Shown: in pieces, positions 27,213-34,980 of the stretch
How positions within the stretch are numbered: the first letter of the stretch is position 1
Layout: each line of letters begins with the position of its first letter
Assembly: GCA_963734185.1 (NCBI GenBank)
Contig: CAVTGA010000002.1
Location: 1,674,001-1,738,000, forward strand
DNA: 64,000 nt
Direction of reading: 5' to 3'
Source: PALSA-894 sp963734185
Lineage (GTDB): Bacteria > Pseudomonadota > Alphaproteobacteria > Rhizobiales > Xanthobacteraceae
Program-made: the position numbers and the translations under genes
Notes under the pieces: model-generated
What the model saw: the letters and a program-made list of their open reading frames with translations, nothing else
Databases searched by the model: none
Told to the model about the DNA's origin: nothing

Positions 27213-28166
27213 TTAGTCCACTTTGACGCCGGACGCCTTCACGATCGCGCCCCAGCGCGCATGCTCGGCCTGCACGAAGGGACGGAACTCGTCAGCGCCC
27301 AAGCTGCGCGGCAGCGCGCCGACGTTGGCGTATTTCTGCGCGATGTCGCCGGCCTGCACGATCTTCACCAGCTCGGCACTGAGGCGCTCGACGCGGGCCT
27401 TCGGCGTGCCGGCCGGGAGGACGATGCCGAGCCAGGCGCTCAGCCTGAAGCCGGGGAATCCCTGCTCCGCGATCGTCGGCGTTTCGGCGAAATCCGGCAG
27501 CCGCGTGCCGTACGCGCTCGCGAGCAGCCGCAACGCGCCGGATTCCACCAACGGCCGTGTCACCGTAATGGTATCGAGCGCGACCTGCACCACCCCGCCG
27601 GCGAGGTCCGCCATGGCGCGCGGACTTCCCTGGTAGGGCACATGCAGGATGGTGATGCCGGCGCGGCGCTTGAGGTCCTCCATTCCGAGATGGGAAAGCG
27701 TGCCGATGCCCGACGAGGAGTGCGCGAGCTTGTCCGGGTTTGCCTTGGCGTAGGCAATCAACTCGGGCAAGGTCTTCACCGGCAGCGACGCGTTGGCGAC
27801 CAGCAGCAACGGCAGGTCGGCCACCAGCGCGACGTGTTCGAGATCCTTCAGCGAGTCGTAGCCGACATTCTTGTAGAGGTGCGGGTTCACCACCATGGAG
27901 GCGAGCGGTGCGAGCGCCATGTTGGTGCCGTCGGCGGGCATCTTGGCGAGCTGGGTGAGGACGAGGCTGCCGCCCTGCCCCGGTCTGTTCTCGACGATCA
28001 CCGTCTCGCCGAGCGCAGGCCCTAGTCGCTCGGCGAGCAACCGCGCCACGATGTCGGTCGCCTGCCCGCCCGGAAAGCCAACGAAGATGCGCGTCACCTT
28101 GCCGCTCTGGGCTTGCGCAGGCGAAGCGAGCGAGCACGCGAGCAGCAGCGATAGCACTATTCTCAT
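27213..28166 (-). CDS. TctC/Bug-family extracellular solute receptor
   Basis: 317 aa from ATG 28166 (AGGGG six bases upstream); the ATG at 28172 sits too close to that site. Signal peptide MRIVLSLLLACSLASPAQA-QS. Family motifs: VGFPGGQATDIVARLLAERL, VIVENRPGQGGSL, HVPYQGSPRAMADLAGG. These periplasmic receptors serve TctAB tripartite permeases, but no TctA or TctB gene is present, an orphan arrangement common in this family. The spacing of 14 bp after a CoA-transferase gene suggests that the ligand is an organic acid handled by the CoA-transferase/acyl-CoA dehydrogenase operon. Confidence 0.9.
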   Translation of the reverse strand: MRIVLSLLLACSLASPAQAQSGKVTRIFVGFPGGQATDIVARLLAERLGPALGETVIVENRPGQGGSLVLTQLAKMPADGTNMALAPLASMVVNPHLYKNVGYDSLKDLEHVALVADLPLLLVANASLPVKTLPELIAYAKANPDKLAHSSSGIGTLSHLGMEDLKRRAGITILHVPYQGSPRAMADLAGGVVQVALDTITVTRPLVESGALRLLASAYGTRLPDFAETPTIAEQGFPGFRLSAWLGIVLPAGTPKARVERLSAELVKIVQAGDIAQKYANVGALPRSLGADEFRPFVQAEHARWGAIVKASGVKVD

Positions 28167-28180
28167 GACCATCCCCTGTC

Positions 28181-29407
28181 CTAGATCACGCCGGCCTCGC
28201 GCAGCTGTTCGATTTCGTGCGCGGCGAGCCCCAGAGCACCGTAGACCTCATGATTGTGCTCACCCAGGGCCGGTCCGCTGCTGTGCACCGCGCCCGGCGT
28301 CTCGGAAAAGCGCGGCACCACGCACTGCATGCGCAGCCGACCGAGCTCGCTGTCGGCGACTTGGACGATGGCCCCGCGCGCCGCAAACTGCGGATCATCG
28401 AAAATGTCCGACGCATCATAGATCGGCGAGAACCCGACCTCATGCCGATCCAGCCGCTCGCGCAGCTCCGCGAGCGTGACCTGCCCGATCGCGCCGCCGA
28501 CGATGTCGTCGAGCAGGTCGCGGTGCGCGACGCGCGATGGATTGTCGCCGAACCGGCGGTCGGCGAGGAGCCGCTCCAATCCGAGCGCGGCGCAGAAACG
28601 CACGAAGATGCTCTGCGTCGAGGCAGCGATCGAGGCCCACTTGCCGTCCTTCGTTCGATAGATGTTGCCGGGCGCCGCGTACTGGCTGCGGTTGCCGGAG
28701 CCGGTGCGGACCACGCCGAGCTGGTCGTACTCGACGGCGAGGAAATCGAGCGCGCGCAGCATCGCCTCGGTCACCGAGCAATCGATCTCTTGGCCGCCGG
28801 AACCGGGAGCTTCCTTCAGGCGATAGAGCGCGGCGAGGACCCCGATCGCGCCGAACAGGCCTCCGATGGCGTCGGAGATCGGATATCCGAGGTGCAGCGG
28901 CGGACCGCCCTCCTCGCCGCACATGCGCGTGAACCCGCTCATCGCCTCGAACACCCGCGCGAAGCCCGGGCGGTTGCGATAGGGACCGGTCTGCCCGAAA
29001 CCGGTAATGCGAAGGATGGTGAGTCGCGGGTTGACGCCCTGGAGCCACGCGCGCGTGATGCCCCAGCCGTCGAGCGTGCCGGGACGGAAGTTCTCGACCA
29101 GCACCTCGCGGTCGACGAGAAGCTTGGCGAGCAGCGCCCTACCGTCGGGCTTGCGCAGATCGAGCGTGATGCCCCTCTTGTTGCGGTTGGTCACCTTCCA
29201 CCAGAGCGGCACGCCATGCTTGTGCGGAGGCAGCGCGCGTAGCGCGTCGCCTTCGCCCGGCTTTTCGACCTTGAGGACGTCGGCGCCGAGGTCGGCGAGG
29301 AGCGTCGAGGCGAAAGGTCCTGCCACGACGGTCGAGATATCGAGAATGCGCAAGCCTGCAAGCGGGCCGGCCCCGCCGCCGCCCGACGGCGATTCAGCGT
29401 GCGGCAT
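28181..29407 (-). CDS. CaiB/BaiF family (class III) CoA-transferase
   Basis: 408 aa. LAGLRILDISTVVAGPFAST and DLGADVLKVEKPGEGD open the family fold; NKRGITLDLRKPDGRALLAK and LVENFRPGTLDGWG follow. The catalytic Asp is probably the one in YPISDAIGGLFGAIGVLAAL. These enzymes move CoA between carboxylic acids. Gene order is acyl-CoA dehydrogenase, two CoA-transferases, a 195-bp gap, this gene, then the TctC receptor, all on the minus strand. The substrate is not evident. Confidence 0.9.
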   Translation of the reverse strand: MPHAESPSGGGGAGPLAGLRILDISTVVAGPFASTLLADLGADVLKVEKPGEGDALRALPPHKHGVPLWWKVTNRNKRGITLDLRKPDGRALLAKLLVDREVLVENFRPGTLDGWGITRAWLQGVNPRLTILRITGFGQTGPYRNRPGFARVFEAMSGFTRMCGEEGGPPLHLGYPISDAIGGLFGAIGVLAALYRLKEAPGSGGQEIDCSVTEAMLRALDFLAVEYDQLGVVRTGSGNRSQYAAPGNIYRTKDGKWASIAASTQSIFVRFCAALGLERLLADRRFGDNPSRVAHRDLLDDIVGGAIGQVTLAELRERLDRHEVGFSPIYDASDIFDDPQFAARGAIVQVADSELGRLRMQCVVPRFSETPGAVHSSGPALGEHNHEVYGALGLAAHEIEQLREAGVI

Positions 29408-29602
29408 TTCCCTGCGTCCCCCTGGCAGAAACCCGACTTGCCGGCAGAATAGATGGCTGGAGACGGCGGCGAAAGATGCGGCCGGCGTTTGACCTACGAT
29501 GCTCCGCCGATGTCCTCCGGGATAGACTTGGTTACCGCAGAGTCATGTTTGTCCGCCACGATGGAACTCCTGGAAGCGCTTGGCGTGATCGCGCCCGGAG
29601 TG

Positions 29603-30718
29603 TCATACGCAGGCGGCGAGCACGTCATCGGTGTGCTCGCCGAGGGCCGGCGCGTGCAAGTCGGGCGCGGGCGGCTCGTCGCGGAAACGGATCACCGGCG
29701 CGATGTGGCGGCGGCCGAGACCATCGCGCAGCACCATGCCGCGAGCCTTCACGTTCGCGTCCTCGAAGGCTTCCGGCAGGGTGTTCACGCGCCCGAAGCA
29801 CACGTCCAAGCCTGAAAGGAACGTCACGGCCTGATCGGCGGACATGCTGCCGAACGTCGCCTGCAGAAACGCGATGACCGGCCGCTGGTGCGGGCCCGGA
29901 CCGCGCAGGCAGGGCGCCACGAGATCGGGACGCTCGAGCGCGTTCAACAGATTGCGGATGAATTTCTCCTCCTGCCCGGCGAGCACGATGTGCCGCCCGT
30001 CACGCGTTTCATAGATTTGATAGAACGCCGCGCCGCCGGTGTTGCGTTCGTGCTTGGCCACCGGTTGCCGTCCTTCCGCCATGACCGGTCCGACGATATT
30101 GGCGCAGGCGGCGAGCGTCGCGTCATGCATCGCGATATCGATGTAGTCGCCGCGCCCCGTGCTGGTGCGGCGCAGCAGCGCCATCAGGATCGCGGCGAGG
30201 CCCTGCAGCGCGCTCAACTGGTCGGCAACCGGGATGGCGGCGAGCACCGGCTTGTCGTCGCTGCCGAGCGTCACGCTGAGCGCCCCGCTCATCGCCTCGA
30301 GCGCAAGGTCATGCGCCGGCCGGCCGCGATAGGGCCCGTGCTGGCCAAAGGCGCTGATCGAGCAGTAGACGATGCGTGGATTGCGCGCGCTCAACGCCGC
30401 ATAGCCGACGCCGAGCCGGTCGGCGACGCCGGGGCGGAACGTCTCCACGAACACGTCGGCGGTTTCGCACAGCGCGAGCAGGCGCTCGCGCTGCTCAGTG
30501 TCCTTGAGATCGAGCACGACGCTCTTCTTGCCGCGATTGAAGTTGCGGAAGAACACGGTCGTGGGGCCGTCCGACAAGCCGATATGCCGGCCGGGATCGC
30601 CTTCGCCGGGCTGTTCGACCTTGATCACGTCGGCGCCGTGGTCGGCGAGCGTCATGGTCAGGTACGGACCGGGCAGGAACGACGACAGGTCGATGACGCG
30701 CAGGCCTTGGAGCTTCAT
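29603..30718 (-). CDS. CaiB/BaiF family (class III) CoA-transferase
   Basis: 371 aa, preceded by GGGAGG. KLQGLRVIDLSSFLPGPYLT, then DHGADVIKVEQPGEGDPGRH, GKKSVVLDLKDTEQRERLLA, FVETFRPGVADRLGVGYAAL; the catalytic Asp is probably in IPVADQLSALQGLAAIL. Overlaps the upstream CoA-transferase gene by 4 bp (ATGA). Likely works in the same pathway and may form a hetero-oligomer with it. Confidence 0.9.
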   Translation of the reverse strand: MKLQGLRVIDLSSFLPGPYLTMTLADHGADVIKVEQPGEGDPGRHIGLSDGPTTVFFRNFNRGKKSVVLDLKDTEQRERLLALCETADVFVETFRPGVADRLGVGYAALSARNPRIVYCSISAFGQHGPYRGRPAHDLALEAMSGALSVTLGSDDKPVLAAIPVADQLSALQGLAAILMALLRRTSTGRGDYIDIAMHDATLAACANIVGPVMAEGRQPVAKHERNTGGAAFYQIYETRDGRHIVLAGQEEKFIRNLLNALERPDLVAPCLRGPGPHQRPVIAFLQATFGSMSADQAVTFLSGLDVCFGRVNTLPEAFEDANVKARGMVLRDGLGRRHIAPVIRFRDEPPAPDLHAPALGEHTDDVLAACV

Positions 30719-31884
30719 ATCGCCTCCCGCCTCATTCCTTGCACTGGTTCGGCGCGGCCGAGCAGTGCGTCGTTGTCGGCCCCGAGAGTCGGGGCGGCGG
30801 TCTGCTCCAGCCGGGCGCCGTCGATCTTGAGCGGATTGGCAAGCACGCGGAAATCCGCGCGGCCGGTAACCGGCACAGTGCGCACCATGCCGGTCGTGCG
30901 CGGGAATTCAGCGTCGAGCGCCTCGTCGGTCTCGAACACCGGCGCGACCGGCAGCAGGCCGGCAAACGCCGCGATCCATTCGCGCGTCGGACACTTGCGC
31001 AACTCCGCGTCCAGGATCTCGGTGAGCGCGTCGCGGTTCTGCCGCCGCAGCGGAGATGTTGAGAACCGCGGCTCCGCCTTAAGATCCGGCCGGCCGAGCG
31101 CCTGCACGAAGTTGTCCCAGAACTTGTCGGTCATGCACATGATGAAAATCCAGCCATCCTGGGTCGGGAAGGTCTGGACCGGCGCGACCGCGAGGTGCGC
31201 GCTGCGCGGCTGGCGGCGCGCGACGTGGCCTTCGTTCAGGTACCAAATCGCCGCGTAGCTGAGCTGATGCATCGCGACGTCGAACAGGCACAGGTCGACG
31301 TCGCAACCGATGCCGGTCTTCTGCGCCCGCAGCAGGCAGGCGAGCAGTCCGGTTGCGCCGGTGGCGCCGGTCATGAAGTCGACCATCGAGGCACCGACGC
31401 GCGTCGGCGGTCCGTCGGGCTCCCCGGTCAGGCCCATGATCCCGGCTTCGGCTTGCATCAGGAAATCGTAGCCCGGCCAGGCCTTGCGTTCGTTGTCGCG
31501 CCCGTAGGCGGAAATGTGCAGGCAGATGATGCGCGGATTGAGCCCCTTCAGGCTGGCGTAGTCGAGCCCGAGCTTCTCCGGCTGGTCGCCGCGCAGGTTG
31601 TTCATCACCGCGTCGGCGGTCCTGACCAGTTGCTCGAAGCCGGCGCGGCCTTCCGCCGTCTTGATGTCGAGCGCCACGCTCTTCTTGTTCATGTTCCAGG
31701 TCTGGAAATACTGGCTGTCGCCGTTCGCCAGCAAGGGACCGACATGGCGCGCCGCGTCGCCGCCGGTCGCCGCATTCTCGACCTTGATCACCTCGGCGCC
31801 GAGGTCGGCAAGCAGCAGCGACGCGTAAGGGCCGGCGCCGAACTGCTCGAAGGTGAGGACGCGAATTCCTTGCAGCGGTTTCAT
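30715..31884 (-). CDS. CaiB/BaiF family (class III) CoA-transferase
   Basis: 389 aa from ATG 31884 (MKPLQGIRVLTFEQFGAGPY), overlapping the acyl-CoA dehydrogenase stop as ATGA. DLGAEVIKVENAATGGDAAR, NKKSVALDIKTAEGRAGFEQ, and the probable catalytic Asp in SMVDFMTGATGATGLLACL. Sits between the dehydrogenase and another CoA-transferase, so translation of all three is coupled. Confidence 0.9.
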   Translation of the reverse strand: MKPLQGIRVLTFEQFGAGPYASLLLADLGAEVIKVENAATGGDAARHVGPLLANGDSQYFQTWNMNKKSVALDIKTAEGRAGFEQLVRTADAVMNNLRGDQPEKLGLDYASLKGLNPRIICLHISAYGRDNERKAWPGYDFLMQAEAGIMGLTGEPDGPPTRVGASMVDFMTGATGATGLLACLLRAQKTGIGCDVDLCLFDVAMHQLSYAAIWYLNEGHVARRQPRSAHLAVAPVQTFPTQDGWIFIMCMTDKFWDNFVQALGRPDLKAEPRFSTSPLRRQNRDALTEILDAELRKCPTREWIAAFAGLLPVAPVFETDEALDAEFPRTTGMVRTVPVTGRADFRVLANPLKIDGARLEQTAAPTLGADNDALLGRAEPVQGMRREAI

Positions 31885-33050
31885 GCGCCCGCGCTCCGCT
31901 TCAGCCACTGCCGCGCGATGATCAGGCGCTGCATCTCGTTGGTGCCTTCGCCGATACAGGTCAGCGGCGCGTCGCGGTAGAGGCGCTCGATGTCGTATTC
32001 CTTGGAATAGCCGTAGGCGCCGTGGATGCGCAGCGACTCGGTCGCGTTCTCCAGCGCCGCCTCGGAAGCGAAATACTTGGCCATGCCGGCTTCCATGTCG
32101 CAGCGATCGCCGCGGTCGAACGCCGCGGCGGCGTCGAGGGTGAGCAGGCGCGCGGCGCGGGCGCGCGTCGCCATCTCGCCGAGCTTGAGCGCGATCGCCT
32201 GATGCTGCGCGATCGGCTTGCCGAAGGTGTGACGAACCTGTGCGTACTCGGTCGCAAGCCGCAGCGCGCCTTCGGCGATGCCGACGCCGCGCGCCGCCAC
32301 GTTGATGCGCCCGAGCTCGAGCCCGCCGGTCGCCTGGTAGAAGCCCTGTCCTTCGACCTCGCCGATCAGGTGTTCGGCCGGAACGCGGTAGTCCTCGAAG
32401 ACGAGCTCGGCGGAGTCGATTGCCTTGTAGCCGAGCTTTTCCAGCTTGCGTCCGACGCGTAGGCCCGCCTGCTTCGGCGCGATGAACAGGCTCATCCCCT
32501 TGTGCCGCGGCTGGGCCTGCGGGTCGGTCTTCACCAGGAGCGCGAAGCAGGAGCCTTCGACGCCGTTGGAGATCCAGGTCTTGGTGCCGTTGATGACGTA
32601 GTCAGTCCCGTCGCGCCGTGCGGTCATGCGGATGCCCTGCAGGTCGGTCCCCGCGTCCGGCTCGGTGAGCGCCAGCCCACCGCGCATCTCTCCGCTCGCC
32701 AAACCCGGCAGCCAGCGCCGCTTCTGCGGCTGCGTGCCGAACTTTTCGATCGCCAGTGCCAGCATCAGGTGCGAGTTGAAGATGCCGGTGATCGCCATCC
32801 ACACCGCCGAGATGCGCATGACGATCTCGGCATAGGTCGTGGCGGGCAGGCCGAGGCCGCCATACTCGGCGCCGACGGTCGCGCCGAACAGGCCGAGCTC
32901 CTGCATCTGCTTGACGATCCCAGCCGGCCAGCGATCGGCGTGATCGTGCTCCTTCACCACCGGCTTGACGTCGCGCGCAAGCCAGCGGTCGATCGTCGCC
33001 AGGAGCTGCGCCTGGTCGGCGTCCTCGAAGCGCGGTGTGACGGCGTCCAT
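31881..33050 (-). CDS. Acyl-CoA dehydrogenase
   Basis: 389 aa, FAD-dependent alpha,beta-dehydrogenase of acyl-CoA. Start preceded by GGGAGGG. LALTEPDAGTDLQGIRMTAR and VINGTKTWISNGVEGSCFAL are the flavin/substrate signatures; the catalytic base is probably the Glu in CIGEGTNEMQRLIIAR near the C-terminus. First gene of the CoA operon. The CoA-transferases would activate an acid that this enzyme then oxidises. Confidence 0.92.
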   Translation of the reverse strand: MDAVTPRFEDADQAQLLATIDRWLARDVKPVVKEHDHADRWPAGIVKQMQELGLFGATVGAEYGGLGLPATTYAEIVMRISAVWMAITGIFNSHLMLALAIEKFGTQPQKRRWLPGLASGEMRGGLALTEPDAGTDLQGIRMTARRDGTDYVINGTKTWISNGVEGSCFALLVKTDPQAQPRHKGMSLFIAPKQAGLRVGRKLEKLGYKAIDSAELVFEDYRVPAEHLIGEVEGQGFYQATGGLELGRINVAARGVGIAEGALRLATEYAQVRHTFGKPIAQHQAIALKLGEMATRARAARLLTLDAAAAFDRGDRCDMEAGMAKYFASEAALENATESLRIHGAYGYSKEYDIERLYRDAPLTCIGEGTNEMQRLIIARQWLKRSAGA

Positions 33051-33280
33051 CGCGGCCCTCCCTGTGGCTTATCCGTGCCGGCGGCATTGTTGGGGGTACG
33101 CGCCGTGAGCGCGAGTCCCGGCCGCCCGTAAGCGATAGGGTTCGTTTCTATAGCTCAGATTTCGCCCGATTATGAGCCATGGCGGGCATGGCGGAGCGTA
33201 TGGCGCGCCCGAAACCGCGACCTCATGGTGTGAGGCGTCTCGAACCATGGCCACAAGCGCGGGAGCCCACCGCCAAAGCG
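33051..33280. other. Gap upstream of the acyl-CoA dehydrogenase with REP-like fragments
   Basis: No gene. The right part contains GGCGTCTCGAACCATGGCC (about 33233-33251), which reappears in reverse orientation inside the dppD-like N-terminal region (about 19931-19953), so it is a dispersed repeat. Confidence 0.5.
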
Positions 33281-34387
33281 TCATTCGACCAGCGAGTAGC
33301 TCGTGCTGCGCCCGCCGCCTTCATCCTTCTTGAGGATGCCGCGCTCGACCAGATCGTTGATGTCGCGCAGAGCCGTATCCGGTGAGGTCTTCTCGATCTT
33401 GGCGTATTTGGACGAGGTGAGCTTGCCCTCGAATCCTTCGAGCAGGCGGTTGAGAATATCGCGCTGGCGTTCATTGAGGGACGCGCTTGCGTGACGTTGC
33501 CAGAATTTCGCCTTGCGCAGGACGGCCGCGAGAATCGTCTCGGCGCCGGCGACAGCGCGATCGAGGCAGGCCAGAAACCACTCCAGCCATGCGGTGACGT
33601 CGAGACTGCCCTTCTGCGTCGTTTCAAGCATGTCGTAATAGGTGTTCCGCTCCCGGCGTATTTGCGCCGACATGCTGTAGAAGCGCTCCGGACTACCCTC
33701 CGATCGGGCGAGAGACATGTCGGCGATGGCGCGCGCAATGCGTCCATTGCCGTCGTCAAACGGATGGATGGTGACGAACCACAGGTGCGCGAGTCCTGCC
33801 TTGAGCACGGGATCGATGTCGCGCTCGTCGTTGAACCAGCCGAGAAACGATTTCATCTCAGCTTCAAGGCGCGGAGCGGCCGGGGCTTGGTAGTGAACCT
33901 TGGGCCGGTCGCTATAGGCTTTCGAAATCACCTGCATGGGCCCGAGCTTGTCGTCGCGCCATGCGCCGACGAGGATCTTGCTCATGCCGCTCCGCCCGGT
34001 GGGAAAAAGCGACGCGTGCCAGGCAAACAGGCGCTCGGCCGTGAGGGGCTTGGCGGATTTCTGGGTGGCGTCGAGCATCATCTCGACCACGCCCTCGACG
34101 TTTCGATCTGCGGGTGACAAGGCGCCGATGTCGATGCCAAGACGCCGCGCAATCGACGAGCGCACTTGGTTGCGGTCGAGCATCTCCCCTTCGATCTCGC
34201 TCGACTTGAGCACGTCCTCGGTCAGCGTGTTGAGGACCGCTTCCTCGCGCAGCGGGAACCCAAGCGCGTGCATCCGGCCGAAGAGCCGTCCCTGGCGGTG
34301 CCGCACCGCCGCCAGTTGGTTGACCAGACGATCCTGGCTCCAAGTGAAGCGGGGCCAGTCGGGCAAATCGTAGATGTATCTTGCCAT
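33281..34387 (-). CDS. Fic family protein with N-terminal DUF4172 and C-terminal winged helix
   Basis: 368 aa from ATG 34387 (a GTG six bases earlier is possible). The N-terminus MARYIYDLPDWPRFTWSQDR matches the DUF4172 domain. The inhibitory helix motif [S/T]xxxE[G/N] is present as S62...E66-G67. The Fic core is HPFDDGNGR at 208-216 (HPFxxGNGR), so AMP-transferase activity should be possible once inhibition is relieved. The C-terminus (about 300-368; RDILNRLLEGFEGKL, TALRDINDLVERGI) is a winged helix. The start codon lies inside a 15-bp palindrome, so the protein may repress its own gene. The target is unknown. It diverges from the QueC-like operon. Confidence 0.88.
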   Translation of the reverse strand: MARYIYDLPDWPRFTWSQDRLVNQLAAVRHRQGRLFGRMHALGFPLREEAVLNTLTEDVLKSSEIEGEMLDRNQVRSSIARRLGIDIGALSPADRNVEGVVEMMLDATQKSAKPLTAERLFAWHASLFPTGRSGMSKILVGAWRDDKLGPMQVISKAYSDRPKVHYQAPAAPRLEAEMKSFLGWFNDERDIDPVLKAGLAHLWFVTIHPFDDGNGRIARAIADMSLARSEGSPERFYSMSAQIRRERNTYYDMLETTQKGSLDVTAWLEWFLACLDRAVAGAETILAAVLRKAKFWQRHASASLNERQRDILNRLLEGFEGKLTSSKYAKIEKTSPDTALRDINDLVERGILKKDEGGGRSTSYSLVE

Positions 34388-34417
34388 AATCACCGCACTA
34401 TTTGCGGAGATTATGGC
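34383..34417. promoter_or_regulatory. Palindromic operator 1 overlapping the fic start codon
   Basis: Arms of 15 bp at 34383-34397 and 34403-34417 (14 of 15 paired) flank a 5-nt spacer; core ATCNCCGCA-N5-TGCGGAGAT. The left arm contains the Fic start codon. An extra half-site TAATCACCGCA lies at 34421-34431. Confidence 0.7.
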
Positions 34418-34432
34418 ACCTAATCACCGCAC

Positions 34433-34465
34433 AAACAATATCCGCATTTCATGCGGAGATTGTTT
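34433..34465. promoter_or_regulatory. Palindromic operator 2 upstream of the QueC-like operon
   Basis: Arms of 14 bp at 34433-34446 and 34452-34465 (13 of 14 paired) with the same 5-nt spacer and the same CCGCA-N5-TGCGGAGAT core as operator 1. The centres of the two sites are 49 bp apart. Confidence 0.7.
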
Positions 34466-34593
34466 GGAAGCTACGGCGGCAGGTTTAACGAGCTGCATCT
34501 TCCAGGAGAAACAGAGAACACGCTCGCGAAATCGGAGAGGGCATGGCATTGTCTAGTAATGGCAGCGAGTCGCGTCGTGCGATGGAGGAAACC

Positions 34594-34980
34594 ATGTCCG
34601 GAAGCGGGGGTGGCGGTGGCAGAGATACGTGGCGGCCAGAAGCCAAGCCGGCTCCAAAGAAACCGAAGGGGAGTGGCGGTGGAGACGGTGGGCGCACGCC
34701 GCCTGATCCCTGCAATATTGTCGAACCCACGACCTTGAATTCACCTAACCGTGCGGTGATTGCGACTTTGCGACTAGGCGATTTGCTAGCGGTAGTATTT
34801 CAGCCAGGCCCTCCTCAACGGCTTGTCGCAGAACACAGCCGTGGCGTAGTTGCCGGTTCGATTACCTCACCGTCGATGCTTCAAATCATTCGGTGCATCA
34901 CGCAAGGTGGGCACACATATGTCGCTGAAGTGCTTTCTGTGCGCGGAGCGATTTGTCAGGTGCGAGTACAACCGCAGTGA
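34594..34980 (+). CDS. Small Gly-rich protein heading the QueC-like operon
   Basis: 128 aa from ATG 34594, which has GGAGG five bases upstream; an open frame to 34543 lacks this. Residues 1-45 are disordered: MSGSGGGGGRDTWRP, a Lys/Pro stretch PAPKKPKG, and a second Gly run GSGGGDGGR. Residues 52-128 look like a compact beta-rich domain (DPCNIVEPTTLNSPNR, LRLGDLLAVVF, GVVAGSITSPSMLQIIRCI, HTYVAEVL, ICQVRVQP); the strand pattern loosely recalls HIRAN-type domains, but that is only an impression. No signal or membrane segment. Its stop overlaps the next start (GTGA). Function unknown. It could be the substrate or specificity partner of the enzymes encoded after it. Confidence 0.7.
   Translation: MSGSGGGGGRDTWRPEAKPAPKKPKGSGGGDGGRTPPDPCNIVEPTTLNSPNRAVIATLRLGDLLAVVFQPGPPQRLVAEHSRGVVAGSITSPSMLQIIRCITQGGHTYVAEVLSVRGAICQVRVQPQ

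Noticed and set aside
34451..34738. An open frame beginning MRRLFGSYGGRF, reminiscent of the start of tryptophan synthase beta
   Set aside because: The similarity stops after a few residues, the frame overlaps the better-supported small Gly-rich gene, and it starts inside the operator palindrome.
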